Shown: positions 25,517-33,218, counted from the stretch's first letter. The stretch: DNA of 41,431 nucleotides from CAIVAT01 sp037141055 (GCA_037141055.1 JBAXDH010000017.1:1-41431); one strand, 5' to 3'. Numbers and translations are program-made. The notes: generated by a model from the letters alone, not told the origin.

Positions 25517-25873
25517 TTATTTTTTTGCTTTGGCACTTGCGGTCTTAACAACTTTCGGTGCCGGTTTGGCTTTGGCAGGGGCCTTTTTCACCGGTTCCAG
25601 CTTCTTGATCCGGTCTTCCAGCTTCTTCAGATCTTCCTTTGTAGGAACGTTCATCTTTTTCAGCGCTGTTTTTATAAGGTCCTGCAAATCATTCTCCACT
25701 GTCTTTTTCGCTTCCTCCGATTTCTGTACAAGGTGATCATACAGCTTTAAAGCCTCTTCCTTGGTGAGTTTGTTCTCTTTGGCCAGATCTTTTGCCGCCT
25801 GGGCAAGCTTTTCAGCATTCATAAATGCGATATCCAGGCCTTTGTCAATTGTTTTCTTTAAATCTTCAAACAT
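25517..25873 (-). CDS. Phasin-like / polyhydroxyalkanoate granule-associated-type helical protein
   Basis: The 118-residue protein is a long amphipathic helix with a second predicted coiled coil (about 1-90) and an alanine/lysine/proline tail (VKKAPAKAKPAPKVV...). Its opening, FEDLKKTIDKGLDIAFMNAEKLAQAAKDLAKENKL, resembles the small phasin/PhaI-like family seen next to UbiB-type kinases in several bacteria. There is no PHA synthase in the window, so granule binding cannot be claimed; a structural or membrane-binding partner of the kinase is more likely. The A/K tail could bind nucleic acid or acidic lipids. It lies 11 bp after the IPExxxVDY gene. Confidence 0.65.
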   Translation of the reverse strand: MFEDLKKTIDKGLDIAFMNAEKLAQAAKDLAKENKLTKEEALKLYDHLVQKSEEAKKTVENDLQDLIKTALKKMNVPTKEDLKKLEDRIKKLEPVKKAPAKAKPAPKVVKTASAKAKK

Positions 25874-25884
25874 GGAAGTACCTC

Positions 25885-26346
25885 CTATTTTCTAACGGGT
25901 GAGTATTTAATTTTTGCCATCTTCATAATATTCATGAGATGCAGTTCTATATCAGTAAGAATTATATCAGCATGCCTGATGGTTTCAAAGCGTACTTCAA
26001 ATGCTGTCAAAACAGTTTGTATCTCTTTGATTTTTGCAAGAAGGCGTTCTTTTTGCACTTTTTTGAGGGGCCCCTCGACCAGCAGCAGGAAATCAGTTTG
26101 CTTCAGATCCGGCATGAGAATGGCTTCCTGGCTGCGGTTACCAAGCAGATAGTATGAATTGAAGTTGTCTTCATCGCGGCAATAATAAAAAGAAAAATCC
26201 CTGAAGTCGTCCATTTTGACCAATGAGAATTCAAGGTTTTGATTCAGATGGTATGAAAGACGGAAATCCTTGAGATGACACGAGATGCCAAACAGGGTAA
26301 AAAGTACGGGTTCCGACCTGGATTCAAGGAATACTTTTTTGGCCAT
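25885..26346 (-). CDS. IPExxxVDY-family protein
   Basis: This is a Bacteroidota-specific family of unknown function, typically found beside rnc, as here. In this 153-residue copy the signature reads LMPDLKQTDFLLLVEG, i.e. MPD-x3-TDF in place of IPE-x3-VDY, a conservative drift. FTLFGISCHLKDFRLSYHLNQ near the N-terminus is also typical. The frame extends to a TTG at 26373, but that codon is part of the -7 box at 26371-26378, so the ATG at 26346 (MAKKVFLES) is chosen. No membrane segment or known catalytic motif is present. Confidence 0.8.
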   Translation of the reverse strand: MAKKVFLESRSEPVLFTLFGISCHLKDFRLSYHLNQNLEFSLVKMDDFRDFSFYYCRDEDNFNSYYLLGNRSQEAILMPDLKQTDFLLLVEGPLKKVQKERLLAKIKEIQTVLTAFEVRFETIRHADIILTDIELHLMNIMKMAKIKYSPVRK

Positions 26347-26370
26347 GCAAAGGCGGTTTGGGAATCCTAT

Positions 26371-26378
26371 CAAAGATA
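26371..26378 (-). promoter_or_regulatory. -7 box of the IPExxxVDY gene
   Basis: TATCTTTG on the minus strand lies 24 bp ahead of the ATG at 26346 and 12 bp past the rnc stop. It suggests an internal promoter within the acpP-to-ubiB block. Confidence 0.6.
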
Positions 26379-26390
26379 ATACATCTCAGG

Positions 26391-27131
26391 TCAAAGGTCA
26401 ATGGTTTCGCCATTTATTTTTTGCCATGCTTTTTCAGCGCTATTCTGTTCAGCGCCTTTTATCGAATAATCCTGGCCCCGTGCCACCGGCTCCCCATCGA
26501 CCAGCACTTCCACGACATACTGTTTTTTATACCCTGAGCCAACCTCCTGGAGGACCTGGAACTGCAGTTGTTTCTTTTCCCGCTGGCTCCATTCGATGAT
26601 CTTGCTTTTAAAGTTGACCTCCTGGTTCACCAGTTCATCCATGTCGAAATACCTGCTGATGATCCTGTCGAGTATGGTTTTTCGGGTAAAATCGTATCCT
26701 TTGTCAAGATACATGGCACCAATAAGTGCTTCGAACGCATCGCCCTTGAATGACCGGGAAGTTCCCGAAGAAGCACCGTCGAGTTGAATAAACTGATCGA
26801 TCCCCATCTTCTGGGAAAGTTTGTTCAGCATGGCGCGGCTGACGATTTTCGACCGCATTTCGGTCAGAAAACCTTCATCGCGGGTGGGGAATGTTTTGAA
26901 CAGGTAATCGGCGGCAACGGCATCGAGAATGGCATCACCCAGGAATTCGAGGCGTTCATTGTTAATCCGGATTCCGCTCAGGGTTTCCTGGGTTGCCGAC
27001 TTATGAAGAAAAGCCAGGTGATATAAATAAATATTCCCGGGCTTGTACCCGAGAATACTTTTAATGGCTTGTTTAAGCTGTTTATCCGACGAAAATTCTA
27101 TGCCGACCGGTTTAGAAGGTCTGAACCTCAA
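26391..27131 (-). CDS. rnc: Ribonuclease III
   Basis: RNase III cuts double-stranded RNA, including the rRNA precursor. The catalytic signature NERLEFLGDAILD is at 58-70, the second acidic motif is GDAFEALIGAMYLDKG (about 126-141), and a C-terminal double-stranded RNA-binding domain starts near 172 (VNFKSKIIEWSQ ... AEQNSAEKAWQKI). The 246-residue length is normal. No ATG is in frame at the front; the likely start is a TTG at 27129-27131, just 6 bp after the fabF stop, pointing to coupling with fabF. The acpP-fabF-rnc order is conserved in Bacteroidota. Confidence 0.95.
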   Translation of the reverse strand: MRFRPSKPVGIEFSSDKQLKQAIKSILGYKPGNIYLYHLAFLHKSATQETLSGIRINNERLEFLGDAILDAVAADYLFKTFPTRDEGFLTEMRSKIVSRAMLNKLSQKMGIDQFIQLDGASSGTSRSFKGDAFEALIGAMYLDKGYDFTRKTILDRIISRYFDMDELVNQEVNFKSKIIEWSQREKKQLQFQVLQEVGSGYKKQYVVEVLVDGEPVARGQDYSIKGAEQNSAEKAWQKINGETIDL

Positions 27132-27137
27132 AGTGCA

Positions 27138-28388
27138 CTATACCTTATATTTGGTGAAGATAACGGTGGCATTGTGGCCGCCAAAACCGAAGGTGTTGCT
27201 CAATGCATAATTCACCACCCGTTTCTGCGCTTTGTGGAATGTAAAGTTCAACGGGGCAATTTCAGGATCATCTGTGAAATGGTTGATGGTTGGCGGAATG
27301 ATGTCATTCTTTACCGCAAGCAATGTTGCAATGGATTCAACGGCACCGGCAGCACCAAGCAGATGGCCGGTCATTGATTTTGTCGAGTTGACATTTACCT
27401 TGTAGGCATGTTCTCCGAAAAGACCTATGATGGCCCTGGGTTCCGCAATGTCGCCCGCAGGAGTGGAAGTGCCGTGCGTGTTGATGTGGTCAATATCCTC
27501 CTTCTGGATCCCTGCATCGGCCAGAGCCGTACTCATGGAAAGGATTGCGCCAAGTCCGTCGGGATGCGGAGCCGTAATATGATAGGCATCTGCAGACAAG
27601 CCGCCTCCGACAATTTCTCCGTAAATGTTTGCCCCCCGTTTCAATGCATGGCCCAGTTCTTCGAAAATCAGGGCTCCTGCTCCTTCCCCCATCACAAATC
27701 CGTCGCGGTCCTTGTCAAAAGGACGGGAAGCTGTTTCCGGGGAATCGTTGCGGGTTGAAAGTGCATGCATGCCGTTAAACCCGCCGATGCCAACCATGGT
27801 AATGGCTGCCTCTGATCCGCCGGCGACAAAAACATCGGCTTTTCCGAGCCGGATGTAGTTGAAAGCGTCCACGAGGGCATTTGCCGATGAAGCGCAGGCC
27901 GAGACGGTTGCAAAATTTGGTCCGTGAAACCCGTATTTCATCGAAATATGACCGGCCGTAATATCGGAGATCATCTTGGGAATAAAAAACGGGTTGAAAC
28001 GTGGTGTTCCATCCCCCAGTGCGAAGGCGGTAACCTCGACTGCGAAGGTTTCAAGTCCGCCGATGCCGGAAGCCCAGATTACGCCAACTCTGTCGAGATC
28101 CAGGGTGGTCATGTCAAAACCGGCATCCTTGATAGCCTGGTCGGCACAAACAATCCCGTATTGAGAACATCGGTCAAATTTCCTCACCTCTTTACGGTCA
28201 AAGAAATTATCCGCGTTGAAGTCCTTCAATTCGCAGGCAAACTTGGTTTTGAATTTGGAAACATCGAAACGGGTGATCGGTCCAGCGCCACATACCCCTC
28301 CAATCAGGTTATTCCAGTATTCTGTAACGGAACTTCCAATCGGTGTAAGTGCCCCAAGACCAGTTATTACAACTCGCCTTAATTCCAC
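27138..28388 (-). CDS. fabF: 3-oxoacyl-[acyl-carrier-protein] synthase II
   Basis: FabF condenses malonyl-ACP with an acyl-ACP to lengthen fatty acids. The thiolase-fold protein has the nucleophile in TVSACASSANALVDAF (C165), the two catalytic histidines in INTHGTSTPAGD and in MTGHLLGAAGAVES, and the C-terminal NTFGFGGHNATVIF. The 416-residue length is standard. The start is a GTG at 28386-28388 (MELRRVVITGLG). It lies 118 bp after acpP, with a 9-bp hairpin in between. Confidence 0.96.
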   Translation of the reverse strand: MELRRVVITGLGALTPIGSSVTEYWNNLIGGVCGAGPITRFDVSKFKTKFACELKDFNADNFFDRKEVRKFDRCSQYGIVCADQAIKDAGFDMTTLDLDRVGVIWASGIGGLETFAVEVTAFALGDGTPRFNPFFIPKMISDITAGHISMKYGFHGPNFATVSACASSANALVDAFNYIRLGKADVFVAGGSEAAITMVGIGGFNGMHALSTRNDSPETASRPFDKDRDGFVMGEGAGALIFEELGHALKRGANIYGEIVGGGLSADAYHITAPHPDGLGAILSMSTALADAGIQKEDIDHINTHGTSTPAGDIAEPRAIIGLFGEHAYKVNVNSTKSMTGHLLGAAGAVESIATLLAVKNDIIPPTINHFTDDPEIAPLNFTFHKAQKRVVNYALSNTFGFGGHNATVIFTKYKV

Positions 28389-28420
28389 GATTTACAATTT
28401 TTGGTTCATTGGTTAATGGA

Positions 28421-28443
28421 TAACCCCGCTGAGTGCGGGGTTA
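28421..28443. other. Hairpin between acpP and fabF
   Basis: TAACCCCGC (28421-28429) pairs perfectly with GCGGGGTTA (28435-28443) around a 5-nt loop. On the minus (transcribed) strand it is not followed by a T-run. It may be an mRNA-processing or partial-termination site that lets acpP be made in excess over fabF. Confidence 0.7.
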
Positions 28444-28506
28444 AGTTTCAATCAAATTGTTTCTGGGGAAACATCCAAAGCAGGATTTGCCAAAGAGATT
28501 CCCAAT

Positions 28507-28743
28507 TTATTTGGTATTATTCTCGATGTAGGCGATGGCTTCTCCAACTGTGCTGATTTTTTCAGCCTGATCATCCGGAATGGCAATATCGAATTCTTTT
28601 TCGAATTCCATGATCAATTCCACCGTGTCAAGGGAATCAGCTCCAAGGTCATTGGTGAAGCTAGCTTCAATGGTAACTTCACTTTCATCAACACCAAGCT
28701 TATCTACGATGATAGCTTTTACTTTTGCTGCAATGTCGGACAT
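28507..28743 (-). CDS. acpP: Acyl carrier protein
   Basis: The 78-residue acidic protein carries growing acyl chains on a phosphopantetheine attached to the serine of GADSLD (S37). The ATG at 28743 (MSDIAAKVKAIIVDKLGVDE) matches the usual ACP start. A longer frame to 28794 would add 17 residues and overlap the promoter region, so it is rejected. It leads the acpP-fabF-rnc block. Confidence 0.97.
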   Translation of the reverse strand: MSDIAAKVKAIIVDKLGVDESEVTIEASFTNDLGADSLDTVELIMEFEKEFDIAIPDDQAEKISTVGEAIAYIENNTK

Positions 28744-28771
28744 GTTAAATTTTTTTTGGTTAAAACGATTG

Positions 28772-28779
28772 CAAAGAAA
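28772..28779 (-). promoter_or_regulatory. Candidate -7 box of acpP
   Basis: TTTCTTTG on the minus strand lies 28 bp ahead of the acpP ATG. The first two bases differ from the TA of the consensus. Confidence 0.45.
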
Positions 28780-28815
28780 AGAATATTCTTCCATCCCTCC
28801 AACATAATTTAAGAA

Positions 28816-28832
28816 TTTTTAACAGTTAAAAA
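28816..28832. promoter_or_regulatory. 17-bp perfect palindrome upstream of acpP
   Basis: TTTTTAAC and GTTAAAAA flank a single central A. It lies about 37 bp beyond the candidate acpP -7 box in the 254-bp gap between acpP and purN, and is a possible operator. It could also be chance in A+T-rich DNA. Confidence 0.35.
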
Positions 28833-28968
28833 AACCACAGTGCTGATATTGCGACACTTAAAAAATTTAGATAGGTTTTGTGTTAATGATCCAGATATCT
28901 TTTTCATTTTCAATCAGCACATTAACCATTCGACAGGTTAGGTTTTCGGTGTTGTCCGCACGGTTTTG

Positions 28969-28976
28969 TACATTTG
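28969..28976 (+). promoter_or_regulatory. -7 box of purN
   Basis: TACATTTG lies 21 bp before the ATG at 28998. The in-frame TTG at 28974 belongs to this box, so it is not the start. Confidence 0.6.
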
Positions 28977-28997
28977 CAGGACACCAACAATGCAGGC

Positions 28998-29564
28998 ATG
29001 CCGCGATTAGCTCTTTTTGCATCAGGAAATGGCTCAAATGCCCAGCGTATCACGGAATATTTTGCCGGGCACGCCACCATCACCGTCAATCTGATTTTAT
29101 GCAACAACCCCGGCGCCTACGTGCTCCAGCGGGCAATGAACCTCAAGGTTCCCTTAAAGGTCTTCAACCGATCCATTTTCTATGAAACCGCTGAAATTCC
29201 CGCGCTGCTGAAAGAAAACCGAATCGATTTCCTGATCCTCGCCGGCTTTCTATGGCTGATCCCGCAAAACATCCTGGATGCTTACCGCGGAAGGATCATC
29301 AACATTCATCCGGCCCTGCTGCCAAAGTACGGCGGAAAAGGAATGTACGGGATGAAAGTTCACAAAGCAGTCATCGCCGCCGGCGACCCGGAGTCGGGCA
29401 TTACCGTGCATCATGTGGATGAGCATTACGACGAGGGCAGCATCATTTTCCAGGCCATGTGTACGGTAACAGACGATGACACCCCGGAAAGCCTTGCAGC
29501 GAAGGTGCATGAACTGGAATACCGCTATTTTCCGGAGATCATTGAAAAAATTGTGACCGGGTGA
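28998..29564 (+). CDS. purN: Phosphoribosylglycinamide formyltransferase 1
   Basis: PurN adds a formyl group from 10-formyltetrahydrofolate to GAR in purine synthesis. The 188-residue protein begins MPRLALFASGNGSNAQRI, the phosphate-binding end of the fold. It has INIHPALLPKYGGKGMYG (N102 and H104) and VHHVDEHYDEGSII (D145), the catalytic asparagine, histidine and aspartate. It is the folate-dependent enzyme, not the formate-dependent PurT. The ATG at 28998 is preferred because the -7 box precedes it. The stop lies 27 bp from the convergent stop of pgi. Confidence 0.95.
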   Translation: MPRLALFASGNGSNAQRITEYFAGHATITVNLILCNNPGAYVLQRAMNLKVPLKVFNRSIFYETAEIPALLKENRIDFLILAGFLWLIPQNILDAYRGRIINIHPALLPKYGGKGMYGMKVHKAVIAAGDPESGITVHHVDEHYDEGSIIFQAMCTVTDDDTPESLAAKVHELEYRYFPEIIEKIVTG

Positions 29565-29568
29565 GGCG

Positions 29569-29603
29569 GGGTGCGGGATGCAGGATGCGGGTTACAGGAT
29601 CCG
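29569..29603. repeat. Heptamer tandem array, GGRTGCR-like x5
   Basis: Units GGGTGCG, GGATGCA, GGATGCG, GGTTACA and GGATCCG run from the 3' gap of purN into the last four codons of pgi (stop at 29592-29594). The repeat therefore supplies part of the pgi C-terminus. Confidence 0.7.
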
Positions 29604-30938
29604 GTTGCGCAACGCAATGGTTTCCTTTTCGAAACCAGGTTTTCCGAGGAGGGCAAACATGTTCTTTTTGTAGGCTTCGACGCCGGGCTGATCGAACGGG
29701 TTGACATCGAGCGCATATCCGCTGAGTGCACAGGCAAATTCAAAGAAATAGATCAGCTGGCCCAGGCAATGCTCATCGATGGCGGGAATCATCAGCCTGA
29801 TGTTTGGAACATCCCCGTCAACATGGGCCAGCATGGTGCCAAGTTCTGCCTGGCGGTTAACCTCTGAGAGCCTCATGCCCGACAGAAAATTAAGGCCGTC
29901 GAGATTTTCGGGATCAGTTGGCACGGCCAGATGCTCTTCAGACTCACCAACCGAAATTACCGTTTCAAACAGGTTGCGCATCCCTTCCTGGATGTACTGG
30001 CCCATCGAATGCAGGTCGCTGGTAAAGGTGACACCGGCCGGAAAAATGCCTTTGAGTTCTTTCCCTTCACTTTCCCCGTACAACTGTTTCCACCATTCGA
30101 TCAGGTACAGCAGGTTCGGCTCGAAGGACACCAGGATCTCGACCGATTTTCCTTTTCGCAGCAACAGGTTGCGCGCAGCAGCATAGAGCGCACAGGGATT
30201 CTGTTCGAAATCGGGCGACTTCAGCGCAATCTCCCGCATTTCTCCAGCTCCTACGAGCAGTTTCCGGATGTCAAAACCAGCCACGGCAACCGGCAGCAAC
30301 CCGACCGGGGTAAGGACCGAATAACGGCCGCCCACATCGTCAGGGATCACATAACTTGCATAGCCTTCACTGTCGGCAAGGGTCTTCAATGCACCACGCG
30401 ATTCATCGGTAATGGCAAAGATCCGTTTTCTCGCCTCTTCCCTGCCATATTTATTTTCGATATGCTGCCGGATGAGTCGGAATGCAACGGCAGGTTCTGT
30501 AGTGGTTCCCGATTTGGAAATCACGGCAACGGCGTATTCTTTTTTATCCAGCAATTCCAGTAACCGGGCATGATAATTTTCACTCAGGTTCTGGCCGGCA
30601 AACACGACATACGGGTAACCGGAGCCTGCAGCCAGGTCTTCAAAAGGATTGCCCAGGGCTTCAATCACAGCCCTTGATCCGAGATATGAGCCGCCGATCC
30701 CTATAACCACGAATATTTCGGCCATCTGCCTGATCTTTTCAGCATCTTCCATGATCCGGTCAACCAGGGCATCCCCGATGTTCACGGGAAGGTCGACCCA
30801 ACCGAGGAAATCACTGCCCTTGCCCGACCGGCCAACCAGTTTCCGGTGGCAACCGGCTATTTCATGCTGCATGCCAGTCCATGCCTGTTCGTCAACGAAG
30901 GATTTAAGTTTGCTGATGTCTAATCTGAGTTTTGTCAT
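29592..30938 (-). CDS. pgi: Glucose-6-phosphate isomerase
   Basis: Pgi interconverts glucose 6-phosphate and fructose 6-phosphate in glycolysis. The 448-residue protein is the shorter bacterial form. It has VVIGIGGSYLGSRAVIEAL, AVISKSGTTTEPAVAFR (phosphate-binding loop), GGRYSVLTPVGLLPVAVAG, and the conserved LGQLIYFFEFA with VNPFDQPGVEAYK at the C-terminus. The ATG at 30938 (MTKLRLDISKLK) is chosen; the frame extends to a TTG at 30962 inside a poly-T tract. The last residues (RNRIL) are encoded by a heptamer array. Confidence 0.95.
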   Translation of the reverse strand: MTKLRLDISKLKSFVDEQAWTGMQHEIAGCHRKLVGRSGKGSDFLGWVDLPVNIGDALVDRIMEDAEKIRQMAEIFVVIGIGGSYLGSRAVIEALGNPFEDLAAGSGYPYVVFAGQNLSENYHARLLELLDKKEYAVAVISKSGTTTEPAVAFRLIRQHIENKYGREEARKRIFAITDESRGALKTLADSEGYASYVIPDDVGGRYSVLTPVGLLPVAVAGFDIRKLLVGAGEMREIALKSPDFEQNPCALYAAARNLLLRKGKSVEILVSFEPNLLYLIEWWKQLYGESEGKELKGIFPAGVTFTSDLHSMGQYIQEGMRNLFETVISVGESEEHLAVPTDPENLDGLNFLSGMRLSEVNRQAELGTMLAHVDGDVPNIRLMIPAIDEHCLGQLIYFFEFACALSGYALDVNPFDQPGVEAYKKNMFALLGKPGFEKETIALRNRIL

Positions 30939-31093
30939 GTGTTTGTTTTTTTTTGACCTCAAAAAAAAATGTGCTCACTTGCCGGGAACACATTTTAAAT
31001 CAATAAACAATGTTGCTAACTGCCTGCGCTTGTCTGCTGAAACAATTGCTGGAAAATATTTTTTTGTTTGAACTTGCCCGGCAAAATTAACCC

Positions 31094-31111
31094 ATTCAAC
31101 GTACTGAATGT
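31094..31111. promoter_or_regulatory. Inverted repeat CATTCA-6-TGAATG upstream of the two-component operon
   Basis: The arms CATTCA (31094-31099) and TGAATG (31106-31111) lie just before the phased RTTAA repeats. With one mismatch the pairing extends to 9 bp. It may be part of the same regulatory region or coincidental. Confidence 0.35.
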
Positions 31112-31146
31112 GTTAAGGAATATTAATATACGTTAAAAAATGTTAA
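31112..31146 (+). promoter_or_regulatory. Four RTTAA half-sites with 10-bp phasing
   Basis: GTTAA (31112), ATTAA (31122), GTTAA (31132) and GTTAA (31142) each start exactly 10 bp apart, so all face the same side of the helix. They end 22 bp before the -7 box of the kinase gene. OmpR/PhoB-type regulators bind direct repeats spaced by about one helical turn, so this is a candidate binding site for the response regulator encoded in the operon. Confidence 0.55.
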
Positions 31147-31168
31147 AAGGATAAACGCCATTTTTCGA

Positions 31169-31176
31169 TACCTTTG
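31169..31176 (+). promoter_or_regulatory. -7 box of the histidine kinase operon
   Basis: TACCTTTG ends 5 bp before the kinase ATG, so the message would be leaderless or nearly so. There is no TTTG or TTG at the expected -33 spot (31147-31150), where the phased RTTAA repeats end instead. Confidence 0.6.
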
Positions 31177-31181
31177 CATGA

Positions 31182-32468
31182 ATGAACAGGCGGATCATCA
31201 TTTTTACCATCATTGCAATGACCATTGCCCTTATCGGGCTCATGGGTATCCAGATATACTGGATCCAGAGTGCTTCATCCATTAAGGAGGCCAATTTCAG
31301 GCGCAGCGTCAATGAGTCGATGGTTAAAGTGGTTCAAAAGGTGGAGCGGATGGAACGAAACAAGGCATTGCGGATAAACCAGTATGAGAGCATGCTCAAC
31401 TTCAACCGCCATTTACCATACGACAGCATTCTGACCATCAGCGAACTCGATTCAATTATCAACCTGCAACTGAACATCCGCGGGGTGGATACCCGGTATG
31501 AATTCTGCATTTATAAGCCGGAACGCCAGGAATTCCTGATGGAGCGGTCACCGAACTTTCGCAAGGAACTTATCGAGAAAGGCAATGCCTTCATCCTCTT
31601 CCAGGCCGATATTTATACCAGCCCCGAATACCTGCTTATCTATTTCCCCCGTGAAAAGCAGTTCCTGCTGACCGAACTCTGGGGCATGCTGCTGATTTCG
31701 ATCATCCTGATCATCGTCATCGTGTACTCTTTCACCTATACCATTGCGACGATTTTCAGGCAGAAACGGCTTTCGGAAATGAAAAACGACTTCATCAACA
31801 ACATGACGCATGAATTCAAAACGCCGATCTCGACCATTTCCCTTGCGTGCGAGGCACTAAGTGACAAGGATCTGCGGGGATCGGCCGAAATGCTCGACAG
31901 TTATCTTTCCATGATCCAGGAAGAGAATAAACGGCTGGCGGGGATGGCCGAAAAGATTCTGCAAACCGCGGTGATCGACAAAGGCCAGCTGAAAATGAAC
32001 AGGGAGATCATCGATCTGCACGAAATCATCACGGATGTGATCAAGAACCTCAGGATCCAGGTTGAAATCAAGGACGGTGAGATCAGGCGCCGGTTCCGGG
32101 CAACCAGGTCACAGATCGAGGGCGACAGGGTGCATGTGACCAACCTGGTGTACAACCTGCTCGACAACGCCAATAAATATTCGCCAAAGAGGCCCCTGAT
32201 AAGGATCATCACGGAGAATGCGGGCAACGGCATCCTCCTGACGATTGAAGACAATGGCATCGGCATCGGCAAGAATGAACAGAAGAAGATTTTCGACAAG
32301 CTTTACCGGGTGCCAACCGGGAACATCCATGAAGTGCGGGGATTCGGGCTGGGGCTTAGTTATGTGAAGGCCATCGTGGAAGAACACCGCGGAAAAATCA
32401 GTATTGAAAGCGAAGCGAACAAAGGCAGCAAATTCAAGGTGTTCCTTCCTTTTGTGTTCAAAGAATAA
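31182..32468 (+). CDS. Sensor histidine kinase (two-transmembrane, HisKA type)
   Basis: The 428-residue kinase has transmembrane helices at about 5-27 and 168-190, enclosing a sensor region of about 140 residues in the periplasm with no recognised fold. There is no clear HAMP domain. The phosphoacceptor is H210 in NNMTHEFKTPISTIS, followed by the N box (LVYNLLDNANKYS), the G1 box (IEDNGIGIGKNEQKKIFDKLYR), and G2 (GFGLGLSYVKAIVEEHRG). It resembles the Bacteroidota RprX-type kinases in layout. The response regulator follows 33 bp later, and the pair should act together. The signal sensed cannot be read. Confidence 0.92.
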   Translation: MNRRIIIFTIIAMTIALIGLMGIQIYWIQSASSIKEANFRRSVNESMVKVVQKVERMERNKALRINQYESMLNFNRHLPYDSILTISELDSIINLQLNIRGVDTRYEFCIYKPERQEFLMERSPNFRKELIEKGNAFILFQADIYTSPEYLLIYFPREKQFLLTELWGMLLISIILIIVIVYSFTYTIATIFRQKRLSEMKNDFINNMTHEFKTPISTISLACEALSDKDLRGSAEMLDSYLSMIQEENKRLAGMAEKILQTAVIDKGQLKMNREIIDLHEIITDVIKNLRIQVEIKDGEIRRRFRATRSQIEGDRVHVTNLVYNLLDNANKYSPKRPLIRIITENAGNGILLTIEDNGIGIGKNEQKKIFDKLYRVPTGNIHEVRGFGLGLSYVKAIVEEHRGKISIESEANKGSKFKVFLPFVFKE

Positions 32469-32501
32469 TTTGTATCTTGCATGATCATTTGAAAAAGTGC
32501 G

Positions 32502-33203
32502 ATGGAAAAACATCAAACCCGATTGCTGCTGGCCGAAGATGACCGTAACCTGGGAAACATCCTGAAAAACTACCTTGATGCGAAAGGTTATGCCACCACG
32601 CTGTGCGTCAACGGGCAGGAAGCAACGGACACCTTCTCCCGGAAAGAGTTCGACATCTGCATTCTCGACATCATGATGCCGGTGAAGGATGGCTTTACCG
32701 CCGCCGCGGAGATAAGGGCCTCCAACAAAAAAATTCCGATCCTTTTCCTCACCGCCAAGGCGCTCCAGGATGATAAACTGAAAGGTTTTGAGATCGGGGC
32801 CGACGATTACATCACCAAACCATTCAGCATGGAGGAATTGCTGATGCGGATGCAGGCAATCCTGCGCCGGACGGATGAAACCCTCAAGTCTGCCGGCGCC
32901 GACAATGTTTACACCATCGGCATTTACATCTTCGATTACAACCGTCAAACCCTCATCAGCAAGAGCAAGGAGCAGAAACTTACCTCGAAGGAGGCAGGCC
33001 TGCTCCGGTTGCTGTGCACCCATGCAAACGATGTGCTTGACAGGCACACAGCGCTGAAAGAAATATGGAATGACGACAGTTATTTCAACGCCCGCAGCAT
33101 GGATGTTTACATCGTGAAGTTGCGCAAATACCTGAAGGATGATCCGCGGGTGGAATTGCTCAATGTTCATGGGGTCGGGTTCAAACTGGTGATGAACACA
33201 TAA
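32502..33203 (+). CDS. OmpR-family response regulator
   Basis: The 233-residue protein has a receiver domain with the acidic pocket AEDD (11-14), the phosphoacceptor D56 in CILDIMMPVKDG, and FLTAKALQDD with the conserved lysine near 86. A C-terminal winged-helix DNA-binding domain (about 130-230) contains LTSKEAGLLRLLCTHANDVL and MDVYIVKLRKYLKDDPRVELLNVHGVGFKL. It is the RprY-like partner of the kinase. The gap before it holds TTGTATCTTGC (32470-32480), the same 11 bases as in the nrdJ upstream region, so it may also have its own promoter. rsmI follows after 15 bp. Confidence 0.95.
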   Translation: MEKHQTRLLLAEDDRNLGNILKNYLDAKGYATTLCVNGQEATDTFSRKEFDICILDIMMPVKDGFTAAAEIRASNKKIPILFLTAKALQDDKLKGFEIGADDYITKPFSMEELLMRMQAILRRTDETLKSAGADNVYTIGIYIFDYNRQTLISKSKEQKLTSKEAGLLRLLCTHANDVLDRHTALKEIWNDDSYFNARSMDVYIVKLRKYLKDDPRVELLNVHGVGFKLVMNT

Positions 33204-33218
33204 TCCCGGGATTTACAG

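Noticed and set aside
30950..30971. Palindrome of T9-GA-CC-TC-A9 before pgi as a terminator or operator
   Set aside because: It consists mostly of homopolymer runs with a 2-nt centre, so it cannot form a normal loop. It is more likely A+T-rich promoter DNA.
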